From assembly GCF_000974445.1 (NCBI RefSeq), contig NZ_BBOJ01000017.1, positions 186,001-250,000 on the forward strand: a stretch of DNA of 64,000 nt, given 5' to 3'. Position 1 is the stretch's first letter. Each line of letters starts with the position of its first letter. This stretch comes from Lentzea aerocolonigenes (GTDB lineage: Bacteria > Actinomycetota > Actinomycetes > Mycobacteriales > Pseudonocardiaceae). Made by a program: the position numbers and the translations under genes. Below, piece after piece: positions 1 to 7,120 of the stretch. A model generated the notes under the pieces. That model worked only from the letters and a program-made list of their open reading frames with translations, searched no databases and was not told the origin of the DNA.

Positions 1-2
1 TG

Positions 3-1484
3 CAGGAGATCGAGGAGATGCTGCCGCTCGCGGACGTCACGGGGTTCGCGACCTACCGGGCCATCGGGCTGCACAACCGCGGCGAGGCGTTGCTCGGTCT
101 CGGCAGGCTGGACGAGGCGGCGGCCGACTTCCACGCCGCGCAGCAGGTTTTCGACCAGGCGGGCAGCTGGCTCGCCGCCGCACCACTGGTGTACCTGGGC
201 GAGGTGCACCGGTTGCGCGGCGACCGCGCGCTCGCGGGGTTCGCCTTGCAGGAGGCGTTGCGGCTCGCGTCGGCCAAGAACACGGTGCCGCACCTGGTGC
301 TGGCGCACGTCGGGCTCGCCGAGCTGTTCGCCTGCGACGATCCCGAGCTGGCACGTGAGCACGCCCGCAAAGCGTTGGAGCTGGGCGAAAGCGTGTCGGC
401 GCTGCTGGTGCTGGCACGGCTCGATGCGGCCAAGGACCTCTGTCAGGAAGCGGCGGAGATCGCGACCAGACGCGGTGACAGGGCGGGGTTCGCACGGGCG
501 TTGCAGCTGCGGGGAGCCCTGGAGAACGACTCGGTGCTGCTCGACCAGGCGCTGGCGCTGTGGCGCGAGATCGGCGACCCGCTCGGCGAGATTCGCGTGC
601 GCACGGCACAGGCGGCGCTGGTCGGTGGTGCGGCGGGAGAACAGCTGGCCGGTGAGGCACGGCAGCAGGCCGCGGATCTCGGTGCGCGGGTGCTCGCCGA
701 GGCCGCCGCGGCCGTTGCCGAGACGTGCCGGAAAGCGAGCAGGCCTGCGTTGTTCATCCAGACGCTGGGCGGGTTCCGGGTGCTGCGCGACGGCGAACCG
801 CTGCCGCCCGCCGCGTGGCAGTCGCGCAAGGCGAGGGACCTGGTGAAGATCCTCATCGCGCGGCGCGGACGGCCGATCACCCGTGAGGGATTGGGAAACC
901 TGCTGTGGCCGGACGAGGAACCGGAGAAGGTCGCGAACCGGCTGGCGGTGGCGCTGTCCACGGCGCGCAGCGTGCTGCGGGCTGGGACGGGAATCGTGGC
1001 GGAGGGTGACGCGATCCGGCTCGACCCGGACGTGCTGCCCGTCGACGTGGTCGCGTTCCTCGCCGACGCACGCGCCGGACTCGCTGCGGCGCAACGGAAC
1101 TCGTCCGAGGCGCAGTCACTGCTGGCGGCCGCCGAGTCCGCGTACCACGGCGACTTCCTGGAGGAGGACCCGTACGAGGACTGGGCGGCGCGGTTGCGCG
1201 AGGAAGCCCGGTTGATCTACCTGCAGGTGGTGGCGGTGCTCGCCGCACGGGCCGAGTCCGGTGGGGAGTACGCGCTGGCCAGCAGGTATTGCCTGCGCGT
1301 ACTGGAACGCGACCCGTACGACGAGCCGGCGCACCTGATGCTGGTGCGCGTCCTCGCCGCCGCAGGGAGCCACGGCGAGGCTCGGAGGTGCTACCAGACC
1401 TACGTCACCCGGATGCGGGAGATCGAGGTCGATCCGCGGCCATTTCCCGGAGTTTTCATCGGGAGCACACGACGTAGGGCGTGA
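3..1484 (+). CDS. TPR/BTAD-domain transcriptional regulator, 5' end cut by the window
   Basis: The reading frame is open from the window edge, so the N-terminus is missing. The visible part begins with alpha-helical TPR-like repeats (LGRLDEAAADFHAA, LAREHARKALEL). From about residue 245 there is a winged-helix DNA-binding segment (LGGFRVLRDGEPL, LLWPDEEPEKVANRL) followed by a BTAD domain (YHGDFLEEDPYEDW, ERDPYDEPAHLMLVRVL). In SARP/AfsR-type regulators the winged helix precedes BTAD at the N-terminus. Here both are C-terminal, as in large ATPase regulators with a C-terminal activator module, so a missing upstream NTPase domain is likely but not visible. Its last codons overlap the end of the convergent secreted-protein gene by about 29 bases. 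The target genes are unknown. Confidence 0.8.
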   Translation, partial: QEIEEMLPLADVTGFATYRAIGLHNRGEALLGLGRLDEAAADFHAAQQVFDQAGSWLAAAPLVYLGEVHRLRGDRALAGFALQEALRLASAKNTVPHLVLAHVGLAELFACDDPELAREHARKALELGESVSALLVLARLDAAKDLCQEAAEIATRRGDRAGFARALQLRGALENDSVLLDQALALWREIGDPLGEIRVRTAQAALVGGAAGEQLAGEARQQAADLGARVLAEAAAAVAETCRKASRPALFIQTLGGFRVLRDGEPLPPAAWQSRKARDLVKILIARRGRPITREGLGNLLWPDEEPEKVANRLAVALSTARSVLRAGTGIVAEGDAIRLDPDVLPVDVVAFLADARAGLAAAQRNSSEAQSLLAAAESAYHGDFLEEDPYEDWAARLREEARLIYLQVVAVLAARAESGGEYALASRYCLRVLERDPYDEPAHLMLVRVLAAAGSHGEARRCYQTYVTRMREIEVDPRPFPGVFIGSTRRRA

Positions 1485-2193
1485 TCGACCAGCGGATGGC
1501 CTGGCCCTGCGCGTCCGTTCCCTCACCGGAGACGACCGCGCCGGGGCCGGCCGGGACGACGTCGTCGATGATCGCGCCCGCGACCGCACCGCCGGCGCTG
1601 ACGACCTGCTCGTCGTCCTGACACGCAACGGACTTCGAGGCCGTCTTGGTCGTCACGACGGTGGGGGTGCCGCCACGCAGGACGAGTCCCGGCCGCGTCC
1701 CGCAGATCACGTGCGCCGTGACGTCGGTGTTGCCGGACGTCTCGATCACGCCGCCCTTGAGGTTGTTCTTGGGCGCCATCTTGGTGAAGTGCCCGCCGCC
1801 GGTCTCTCCCCCGACGCCGAGCGCCTTCTGGTTGCCGGGGCAGGCCGCCTCGGCGTTCTTGGTGCCGCTCTTGGACACCAGCGTGAACTCGCCGGGCGCG
1901 CAGGTGGCCCGCGCTGTCACCGTCCACGACTGCACGGTCCCCGCGCCGTGCTCGACCGCGGTGACCTCGACGCTCGTGAGGTCGTCGCTCGGCCGCACCC
2001 GCGTGATCGTCGTCCGCTCACCGGTCACCGAACCCCCGGTGCCCACGACCTTCGTGCCGTCCGGGCAGGCGACCGAGACGGTCTTGCCGCTCGACGTCGC
2101 CACGCTGGTCGCGTGGACAGCCACGACCTCGTCGCTCTCGGCGTGCGGACTGGTCAAGCTCAGCACGAGCAGCGCCGTGCTCATCACCTTCAC
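1456..2193 (-). CDS. secreted protein with three internal repeats, unknown function
   Basis: I chose the GTG at 2193 because a purine-rich AAGGGGG lies 6 bases upstream; an ATG two codons earlier sits on top of that sequence. The first 20 residues form a signal peptide (STALLVLSLTSPHAES). The mature protein consists of three similar units of about 70 residues. Each has an ACP/ACQ cysteine near its start, a GxGG turn (VVGTGG, ALGVGG, VVSAGG) and a terminal cysteine (ARATCAP, HVICGT, YVVCSR). This suggests three beta-rich modules, each closed by one disulfide. No enzymatic motif is visible. It lies directly downstream of a calcium-binding-repeat secreted protein gene on the same strand. Function unknown. 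Confidence 0.75.
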   Translation of the reverse strand: MKVMSTALLVLSLTSPHAESDEVVAVHATSVATSSGKTVSVACPDGTKVVGTGGSVTGERTTITRVRPSDDLTSVEVTAVEHGAGTVQSWTVTARATCAPGEFTLVSKSGTKNAEAACPGNQKALGVGGETGGGHFTKMAPKNNLKGGVIETSGNTDVTAHVICGTRPGLVLRGGTPTVVTTKTASKSVACQDDEQVVSAGGAVAGAIIDDVVPAGPGAVVSGEGTDAQGQAIRWSITPYVVCSR

Positions 2194-2210
2194 GTCCATC
2201 CCCCTTCGGA

Positions 2211-2235
2211 TCCGCGGGCCGTCTCAGCCCGCGGA
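2211..2235 (-). terminator. hairpin after the calcium-binding-repeat gene
   Basis: A perfect 9-bp stem (TCCGCGGGC/GCCCGCGGA) with a 7-base loop lies between the two secreted-protein genes, 39 bases beyond the stop codon of the upstream one. There is no T-tract, so it is a plausible but not certain terminator. Confidence 0.5.
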
Positions 2236-2273
2236 CCCGAAGGATGCCGCGCTCGCTTAAAGCCGTCTTAAGG

Positions 2274-3077
2274 TCAGGGGCAGCTGATCAGGGTGTCGCC
2301 GTCCTCGGCGTCGAGGCAGGTGTCCACGCCGAGGCCGCCGTTGAGCGTGTCGTTGCCCGCGAGGCCCCAGATGAGGTCGTTGGCGCCCAGCGCGACGATG
2401 TTGTTGGCCGCCGCGCTGCCGACCAGGTGGTCGACGAAGTTGGTGCCAGTCAGGTTCTCGACGTCGCTCGCGACGAAGTCCTTCAGCGCCAGCGTGTCGT
2501 AGCCGTCGTCCGTGCCGGAGCCGATGGTCACCGAGACGCCCGAGTTCGGGTGCAGCGAACTGCCGCTGTTGTAGTCGACGCGGTCCACGCCGGCACCGCC
2601 GTAGACGTTCACGCCACCGCGCTTGGGCCGCAACGTGTCGACGCCGTCACCACCGCTGATCGTGCCCTTGGCGCGGGTCTCGATGACGTCGTTGCCCTCC
2701 TCGCCGTACACGTAGGCCGGCATCGCGTCGGCGTTCGTGTTGTCGTAGTTGATCGCGATGCGGTCGTTGAGGTCACCGGCGTTGACCCGGACCGACGTGA
2801 TCAGCTTCGTGGCACCGGTCTCGTAGGTGCAGTACACGGTCGTGCCGCTGAGCGAACAGCCGGCGCCGACGGCCAGCAGGTCACCGGAGTCGGTGACGCT
2901 GAGCCGGTGGTTCGCGGTGTCCAGCGCGACCACGACGTTGTTCGTCTTGCCGGCCTCGGCGTCGATGACGAGCTGGTGGTTGTTCACGTACACGGTCGTG
3001 TGCGGCGCGGCGTGCGCGACAGCGGGCATGGCGATCGCGGCGAGCGTGGCGGCGCCCAGACCGATGAGCATTCTCAT
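2274..3077 (-). CDS. secreted calcium-binding (RTX/hemolysin-type) repeat protein
   Basis: The start at 3077 is preceded by GGGGAGA and gives a clean signal peptide (MRMLIGLGAATLAAIAMPAVAHA). The mature protein of about 243 residues has a beta-strand-rich N-terminal half. The C-terminal half carries RTX-like glycine/aspartate nonapeptide repeats, for example GGDGVDTL, YGGAGVDRVDY and GLAGNDTLNGGLGVDT. Such repeats bind calcium and fold into a parallel beta-roll outside the cell. Two cysteines near the C-terminus (TCLDAEDGD...LISCP) could form a disulfide. No catalytic domain is attached, so an adhesive or surface role is more likely than toxin activity. That is inference. Confidence 0.8.
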   Translation of the reverse strand: MRMLIGLGAATLAAIAMPAVAHAAPHTTVYVNNHQLVIDAEAGKTNNVVVALDTANHRLSVTDSGDLLAVGAGCSLSGTTVYCTYETGATKLITSVRVNAGDLNDRIAINYDNTNADAMPAYVYGEEGNDVIETRAKGTISGGDGVDTLRPKRGGVNVYGGAGVDRVDYNSGSSLHPNSGVSVTIGSGTDDGYDTLALKDFVASDVENLTGTNFVDHLVGSAAANNIVALGANDLIWGLAGNDTLNGGLGVDTCLDAEDGDTLISCP

Positions 3078-3167
3078 TGCTGTGTCTCCCCTTGGCGGTC
3101 GTTGCCGTGCGGGGAACAGCCTGCTCAGAGCTCTTTCGGTCACCTTCGGGTGGTTTTAGGGCCGTCT

Positions 3168-3184
3168 TTCTGCTGACAGCAGAA
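3168..3184. promoter_or_regulatory. palindromic operator upstream of the XRE regulator
   Basis: TTCTGCTGACAGCAGAA is a perfect 17-bp palindrome centred 49 bases before the start of the PopR-like gene. Its half-sites TCTGC-N5-GCAGA recur at the same distance upstream of the clpP operon (5019-5033). It is probably the binding site of the XRE regulator itself. Confidence 0.6.
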
Positions 3185-3224
3185 CCCCCCTTTGCCACGG
3201 TCCCGCTGCTGTCACCATGACGAC

Positions 3225-3581
3225 ATGGCGGAGATCCTGGACTTCAAGCGCACTCCCGAACCGTTGTGGCGTGAGGCCCTGGGCCGGAAGCTGCGCGAGA
3301 CCAGAGAGGACCGGGGCGACCGCCTGGTCGACGTGGCCGAACGGGCAGGCATCTCGGTGCAGTACCTTTCCGAGATCGAACGCGGCCGCAAGGAACCGTC
3401 GAGCGAGATGATCGCCGCGGTCGCGGGCGCGCTGGAGATCGACCTGGCCGACCTGCTCATCGGTGTCGCAGGCCAGGTCCGCCACCTCCGCGTGCAGCAG
3501 GTCAGCCACTTCCACACCTCACGTCCGACCGGCCGTCCGTCGGGACCGGTGGCGATGGGCGCGGTGTTGATGGTGGCCTAG
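3225..3581 (+). CDS. XRE-family regulator of the PopR/ClgR type, probable clpP activator
   Basis: The protein has 118 residues with one helix-turn-helix at about residues 20-75 (LRETREDRGDRLVDVAERAG, VQYLSEIERGRKEPSSEMI). The SxxYLSEIERGRKEPSSE signature is that of ClgR/PopR regulators, which in Streptomyces control clpP operons and are themselves degraded by ClpP. It lies convergent with two clpP genes and has the same TCTGC-N5-GCAGA site in front of it as they do. The protein ends in hydrophobic GAVLMVA, comparable with the C-terminal alanine degrons of PopR and ClgR. The start at 3225 avoids an unconvincing extension from a TTG. Regulatory logic is inferred. Confidence 0.8.
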   Translation: MAEILDFKRTPEPLWREALGRKLRETREDRGDRLVDVAERAGISVQYLSEIERGRKEPSSEMIAAVAGALEIDLADLLIGVAGQVRHLRVQQVSHFHTSRPTGRPSGPVAMGAVLMVA

Positions 3582-3742
3582 CGTTCGGCGACGTTTTTGG
3601 CGGTGGGCGCCCCCGGTTCGTCTGGAGGCATCGACCCGCGTGGGACAGGCTTTGCCCGCCGTCAGAAGCCGTGGCCGCGTCGGAGATCCGCCCACCCCGC
3701 CACCAAGCCCGCTGCCCCTCCTCACAGCCACGCCGTGCCCAA

Positions 3743-3769
3743 GCCCGCCCACCCCCAGGCTGGGCGGGC
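3743..3769 (-). terminator. terminator of the clpP operon
   Basis: A 9-bp perfect GC-rich stem (GCCCGCCCA/TGGGCGGGC) with a 9-base loop begins 5 bases after the stop codon of the second clpP gene. No T-tract is visible. Confidence 0.55.
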
Positions 3770-3774
3770 CGCAC

Positions 3775-4365
3775 CTACGCCCGCTGGTCCAGCACCCGGT
3801 CCGCGAGCCCGTACTCGACGGCACCCGGCGCGTCGAACACGCGGTCCCGGTCGGTGTCGTGGCGCAGTTCGTCCACGCTCCGGCCGGTGTGCCGGGCCAG
3901 GATGTTCTCCAGCTGCGTGCGCACCCGCACCACCTCGTCCGCCGCCAGGATGAGGTCGGGGATCGTGCCACGCCCCTGCGCCGCCGGCTGGTGCAGCACA
4001 ACCCGCGAGTGGGGCAGGACCGACCGGCGTCCTTCCGCCCCCGCCGCGAGCAGCACGGCGCCCGCCGCCACTGCCTGACCGACACACGTCGTGGCCACCG
4101 GCGCCTTGATGTAGCGCATCGTGTCGTACAGCGCGAGCATCGCGGACGGATCGCCGCCCTCGCAGTTGATGTAGAGGTTGATCTCCAGGTCCGGGTTGTC
4201 CGCCTCCAGGTGGAACAGCTGCGCGATCAACGCGTTGGCCACGCCCGAGTCGATTCCGGTGCCGAGGTAGACGATCCGCTCGGACAACAGGTGCGAGTAG
4301 ACGTCCATGACCCGCTCGCCGCGTGCGTCGCGCGTGATGACGTTGGGAATCGTGTAGCTGCTCAT
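3775..4365 (-). CDS. clpP: ClpP-family subunit lacking the catalytic serine
   Basis: This is a 196-residue member of the ClpP serine peptidase family, second gene of a two-gene operon overlapping the first by 4 bases (ATGA). The family motif around the nucleophile, normally GQAASMGAVLLAAG, reads GQAVAAGAVLLAAG here, so alanine (A100) replaces the catalytic serine. The histidine (VVLHQPAA, H125) and the aspartate (TDRDRVF, D174) are kept. The SPGG oxyanion segment is also altered to EGGDPS. It is probably a structural subunit that forms a mixed tetradecamer with the upstream ClpP, as paired actinobacterial ClpPs do. Complete loss of function is possible, but the otherwise intact frame argues for a retained non-catalytic role. 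Confidence 0.88.
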   Translation of the reverse strand: MSSYTIPNVITRDARGERVMDVYSHLLSERIVYLGTGIDSGVANALIAQLFHLEADNPDLEINLYINCEGGDPSAMLALYDTMRYIKAPVATTCVGQAVAAGAVLLAAGAEGRRSVLPHSRVVLHQPAAQGRGTIPDLILAADEVVRVRTQLENILARHTGRSVDELRHDTDRDRVFDAPGAVEYGLADRVLDQRA

Positions 4366-4976
4366 GCGACGGCCCCCGAGTGAAGTCCCAGCTTGTGCAT
4401 GCGGACGGGCACGACCTGCCCGAGGTCGCTGACGACGTGGTCGATGAACCCGTACTCACGCGCCTGCGCCGTGGTGAACCACCTGTCGTGCAACGAGTCG
4501 GTGAAGATCCGGTCGAACGGCTGCCCGGTGTCCTCGGCGATGAGCCCGAGCACGGTGTCCCTGGTGTGCCGCAGGTCGTCCGCCTGCACCTCCACCTCGA
4601 CCGCGGAACCCCCGATGCCCGCACTCCCCTGGTGCATCAGGATCCGCGCGTGCGGCAAGGCGAACCGCTTGCCCTTGGTGCCCGCCGACAGCAGGAACTG
4701 CCCCGCGCTGCACGCCAACCCGAGCGCCAACGTCGCCACGTCGCACGGCACGAGCCGCATGACGTCGCGAATGGCGAGCATCGCGGGCACCGAACCACCC
4801 GGCGAGTGGATCCACAACGCGATGTCCTGCCGCGGATCCTCACTCGCCAGCGACAGCATCTGAGTCGCCAGCACCGTGCCGTTGTCGTCGTCGAGCGCAC
4901 CGTCGAGAATCAGCACCCGCTGACCGAAGAACCGTTCTCGCAGCCCTGGGCTGAAGAGCTTCTCGTTGTTCGTCAT
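4362..4976 (-). CDS. clpP: ClpP peptidase subunit, catalytic triad intact
   Basis: The 204-residue protein has the ClpP fold signatures HSPGGSVPAM, GLACSAGQFLLSAG with serine S90, RILMHQ with H115 and LHDRWFTTAQAREYG with D164, so all three catalytic residues are present. It should assemble into the barrel-shaped cytoplasmic protease fed by Clp ATPases. No Clp ATPase gene lies nearby. It is the first gene of an operon with a second, serine-less ClpP. A TCTGC-N5-GCAGA inverted repeat centred 50 bases upstream of its start matches the one before the convergent PopR-like regulator gene. This is the layout expected for the secondary clpP operon of actinobacteria (clpP3/clpP4-like). Confidence 0.9.
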   Translation of the reverse strand: MTNNEKLFSPGLRERFFGQRVLILDGALDDDNGTVLATQMLSLASEDPRQDIALWIHSPGGSVPAMLAIRDVMRLVPCDVATLALGLACSAGQFLLSAGTKGKRFALPHARILMHQGSAGIGGSAVEVEVQADDLRHTRDTVLGLIAEDTGQPFDRIFTDSLHDRWFTTAQAREYGFIDHVVSDLGQVVPVRMHKLGLHSGAVA

Positions 4977-5018
4977 GGCACCGACGATGCCGGTCGGCGC
5001 GGAGGGTGCGCCGCTTTC

Positions 5019-5033
5019 TCTGCTGTGGGCAGA
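5019..5033. promoter_or_regulatory. candidate PopR-type operator upstream of clpP
   Basis: TCTGCTGTGGGCAGA has the same half-sites and 5-base spacing as the palindrome before the XRE gene, and its centre is 50 bases from the clpP start. The end of the truncated SMP-30 gene lies 6 bases further upstream. Confidence 0.6.
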
Positions 5034-5038
5034 TCAGC

Positions 5039-5242
5039 TCACAGCAGCCCTCCGTCGCGGATCGGAGCGACCGCGCCCACCGGGACCGGGAGGTGGGCGA
5101 TCTCCCGGAACAGGGCGGGGACGTCGCCGGGCGTTTCCAGCACGCGTCCGGCCAGGAGGTCGACCACGACCAGCCTGCCGTTGATCCAGCGCGCCCCTTC
5201 GCCGAGTTCGAGTTGCTCGAAGTTCCACTGCGTCAGCGTCAT
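5039..5242 (-). pseudogene. N-terminal fragment of an SMP-30/gluconolactonase gene
   Basis: The 67 codons match only the first propeller blade of SMP-30/gluconolactonase proteins. LGEGARW supplies the metal-binding glutamate region, VVVDLLAGRVL follows, and the text stops at VPVGAVAPIRDGGLL, where full-length family members of about 280 residues continue. The stop codon comes immediately before the clpP operator. About three quarters of the protein is therefore absent, including the remaining metal ligands, so lactonase activity is not expected. The fragment is translationally coupled (ATGA overlap) to the aldose-epimerase-like gene upstream. A small functional protein cannot be excluded, but a remnant of a deletion is the simplest reading. 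Confidence 0.7.
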
Positions 5243-6006
5243 GCCTGTCCTTCCACGAAGGCGGTGATGGTCAGGCGCCAGCGCACGGTTCCCGACGCGG
5301 GCACGACCGCGACCGGACGGGTGGGGTCGTCGCGGTCGAAAGTCCTGCCCAGCATGGGTTCCACGCCGACGCTGCGGTACGGGTCGCCTTCCGGCCAGCC
5401 CCGCAGGTTGCGCCACAGGGCGATCGACACGGGTTGATCGGCGCACTCGACGCGCAGGTCGAGCTGATGATCTCCATCCACCACGCGGATCTGGCCGTGC
5501 TCGACGATCGCGCCGACAGCCGTGCCGTCGTCTGGGCCGAGATCGGCAAGCCCCGCAGGCCATTCGTCGTGCGCCGGTGTCGGATCGGTGATCAGTACCG
5601 GAGTGCCGTGAGGTGCGACGAGACGAGCTGAAACACCGACGTCCAGCAACGCGTGCGCCGCCCACACGAACCGGTAGCCCGGCTCTGCGGTCAGCTCGTA
5701 GTCCGCGACGACGGCGCCGTCCCGCGAGCCGATCACCCGGCGGAGCGTGAAGTCCGGACAGTCCACACCGGTCTCGTGCCACGGCCGGCTCCAGGCGTCG
5801 CCGTGATCAGGCGTGCCGCGGACGGTCGGGACGCACTCCTCCAGACCACCCGCGTCGACGAACGGATCACCCGGCGCGACGTGGCAACGAGCGGGGGCGG
5901 CGCGGTGCCACAGCCACTCGCGGTGGGCCGTGCGCAGCGTTGTCCAGCGACCGCCGAGGTCTCGATCGACTTCGGTGTACAGCGGCACCGCCGTGATGAC
6001 CCGCAC
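5239..6006 (-). CDS. aldose 1-epimerase-like (galactose mutarotase superfamily) protein
   Basis: This 255-residue protein starts at a GTG preceded by AAGGTGG. It resembles mutarotase-fold sugar epimerases in its overall beta-sandwich pattern. The GGLEECVPTV segment, an HETG motif and GVEPMLG near the C-terminus, where the family's catalytic glutamate lies, support this. The expected role is interconversion of sugar anomers in a carbohydrate catabolic route. The coupled downstream gene encoded an SMP-30-type lactonase, a common partner, but that gene is now truncated. An AT-rich palindrome upstream suggests a local repressor. The exact sugar is not recognisable, and a non-catalytic mutarotase-like protein remains possible. 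Confidence 0.65.
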   Translation of the reverse strand: MRVITAVPLYTEVDRDLGGRWTTLRTAHREWLWHRAAPARCHVAPGDPFVDAGGLEECVPTVRGTPDHGDAWSRPWHETGVDCPDFTLRRVIGSRDGAVVADYELTAEPGYRFVWAAHALLDVGVSARLVAPHGTPVLITDPTPAHDEWPAGLADLGPDDGTAVGAIVEHGQIRVVDGDHQLDLRVECADQPVSIALWRNLRGWPEGDPYRSVGVEPMLGRTFDRDDPTRPVAVVPASGTVRWRLTITAFVEGQA

Positions 6007-6030
6007 GTTCCACCTTCAGCAAGACCAATC

Positions 6031-6050
6031 AGTTAATTACTAATTTATCT
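6031..6050. promoter_or_regulatory. AT-rich palindrome upstream of the sugar gene pair
   Basis: A sharp AT-rich patch in high-GC DNA contains the perfect inverted repeat AATTA-C-TAATT (6035-6045) about 30 bases before the GTG start. It is a likely operator or promoter element of the epimerase gene; the regulator is unknown. Confidence 0.45.
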
Positions 6051-6060
6051 TGCCGCACCT

Positions 6061-6972
6061 TCAGCCCTTCGCACAGACCGTTCCGTTGAGCGTGAACGAC
6101 GCAGGAGCCGCGTTCCGGTCGCGCAACGACCCGAGGAAGCCGATCTCGACCTCACCGCCGGGCGCGATCGTCGCCGTGTAGAACACGTTGGTCGCGGTGA
6201 CGGCCGCACCTCGCTGCGACGACGTCGCGTTCCACATGTTCGTCACCGTCTGGCCGTCGCCGAACGACCACCGCAACGTCCACCCGTTGATCGCGGCGGG
6301 ACCGGTGTTCCTGATCCTGATGCCACCCTGGAAGCCGCCCGGCCACTGTCCGCTGACCCGATACGTGACGGTGCACGGCGGCACGGACGGTGCAGGCGAG
6401 GGCGAAGGCGGCGGTGGAGGCGGAGGCGGCGGAGTCACGACCGAAGACGTGGTGGTCACGACCGGCTTCGTCGGCTGCACGCGTTTCGGAGGCGGCGTGG
6501 TCGTCGTGACGTCCAAGCCCTCACAAGGACTTCCCCACAGACCGCGGTTCTCGCGCGCCGCGGCAACTTCCGCATCGGCGAACGCGCCGGCCGCACCCTG
6601 CGCCCGCAGCACACCCTCCCGCACGGCGAGCAACGCGTAGTCGGTGCCGTCCTCGAGCCACAGGTTCACCTCGCCGGGAATGAGGGACGAGACCCGGACA
6701 GGCCTTCCGAGCAAGGTCTTCCTCGCGAACGCGACCGCCGCGGCGGCCCAGCACTCCGCGGGTGCGGCGAGCAGCGAGATCCGGACGCGGTCGCCGCCGT
6801 CCAGCTCGACCGTGCGGGCGTCGATCACCTCGCGGACGATCACGGGCATCTGCCGCGCGTCGGTGACCAGGGTGGGCGTGGGCACGACAGACTTCACAGG
6901 AGGAGCCGGACTCTCCACAGTGCACGCACACGTGAGGAGAACCATGAGAAAAGACAAGGACTTCCGCAGCAC
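6061..6972 (-). CDS. lipoprotein with degenerate staphylococcal-nuclease-like domain and C-terminal CBM2
   Basis: The GTG at 6972 follows GGGAGC and gives a short signal with lipobox LLTCAC, so the protein should be lipid-anchored at an outer-facing cysteine. Residues of about 45-150 resemble the SNase/TNase fold (VIDARTVELDGGDRVRISL, FARKTLLGRPVRV, REGVLRAQG). The usual IDTPE and RYGR catalytic motifs are changed (LAAPAE, EDGTDYALL), so nuclease activity is doubtful. A proline/threonine-rich linker leads to a family-2 carbohydrate-binding module of about 100 residues. The module has terminal cysteines and the tryptophans SGQW, INGW and TNMW that stack on cellulose or chitin. This domain pair is unusual. 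The protein probably tethers the cell to polysaccharide. Confidence 0.8.
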   Translation of the reverse strand: MLRKSLSFLMVLLTCACTVESPAPPVKSVVPTPTLVTDARQMPVIVREVIDARTVELDGGDRVRISLLAAPAECWAAAAVAFARKTLLGRPVRVSSLIPGEVNLWLEDGTDYALLAVREGVLRAQGAAGAFADAEVAAARENRGLWGSPCEGLDVTTTTPPPKRVQPTKPVVTTTSSVVTPPPPPPPPPSPSPAPSVPPCTVTYRVSGQWPGGFQGGIRIRNTGPAAINGWTLRWSFGDGQTVTNMWNATSSQRGAAVTATNVFYTATIAPGGEVEIGFLGSLRDRNAAPASFTLNGTVCAKG

Positions 6973-7120
6973 CAGAAGCTCCCGACGCGTCGTTGAAACT
7001 TTGACGACCGTAGCGCCCCAACGGCGTTGCTCAATCCGCCGTTCGGCCTTGATCAACTAGGCAGACGGAGCCTCCGACCGGCCGCGACCATTTCACCGAT
7101 CAGTGAGGCATAATGGCAAA

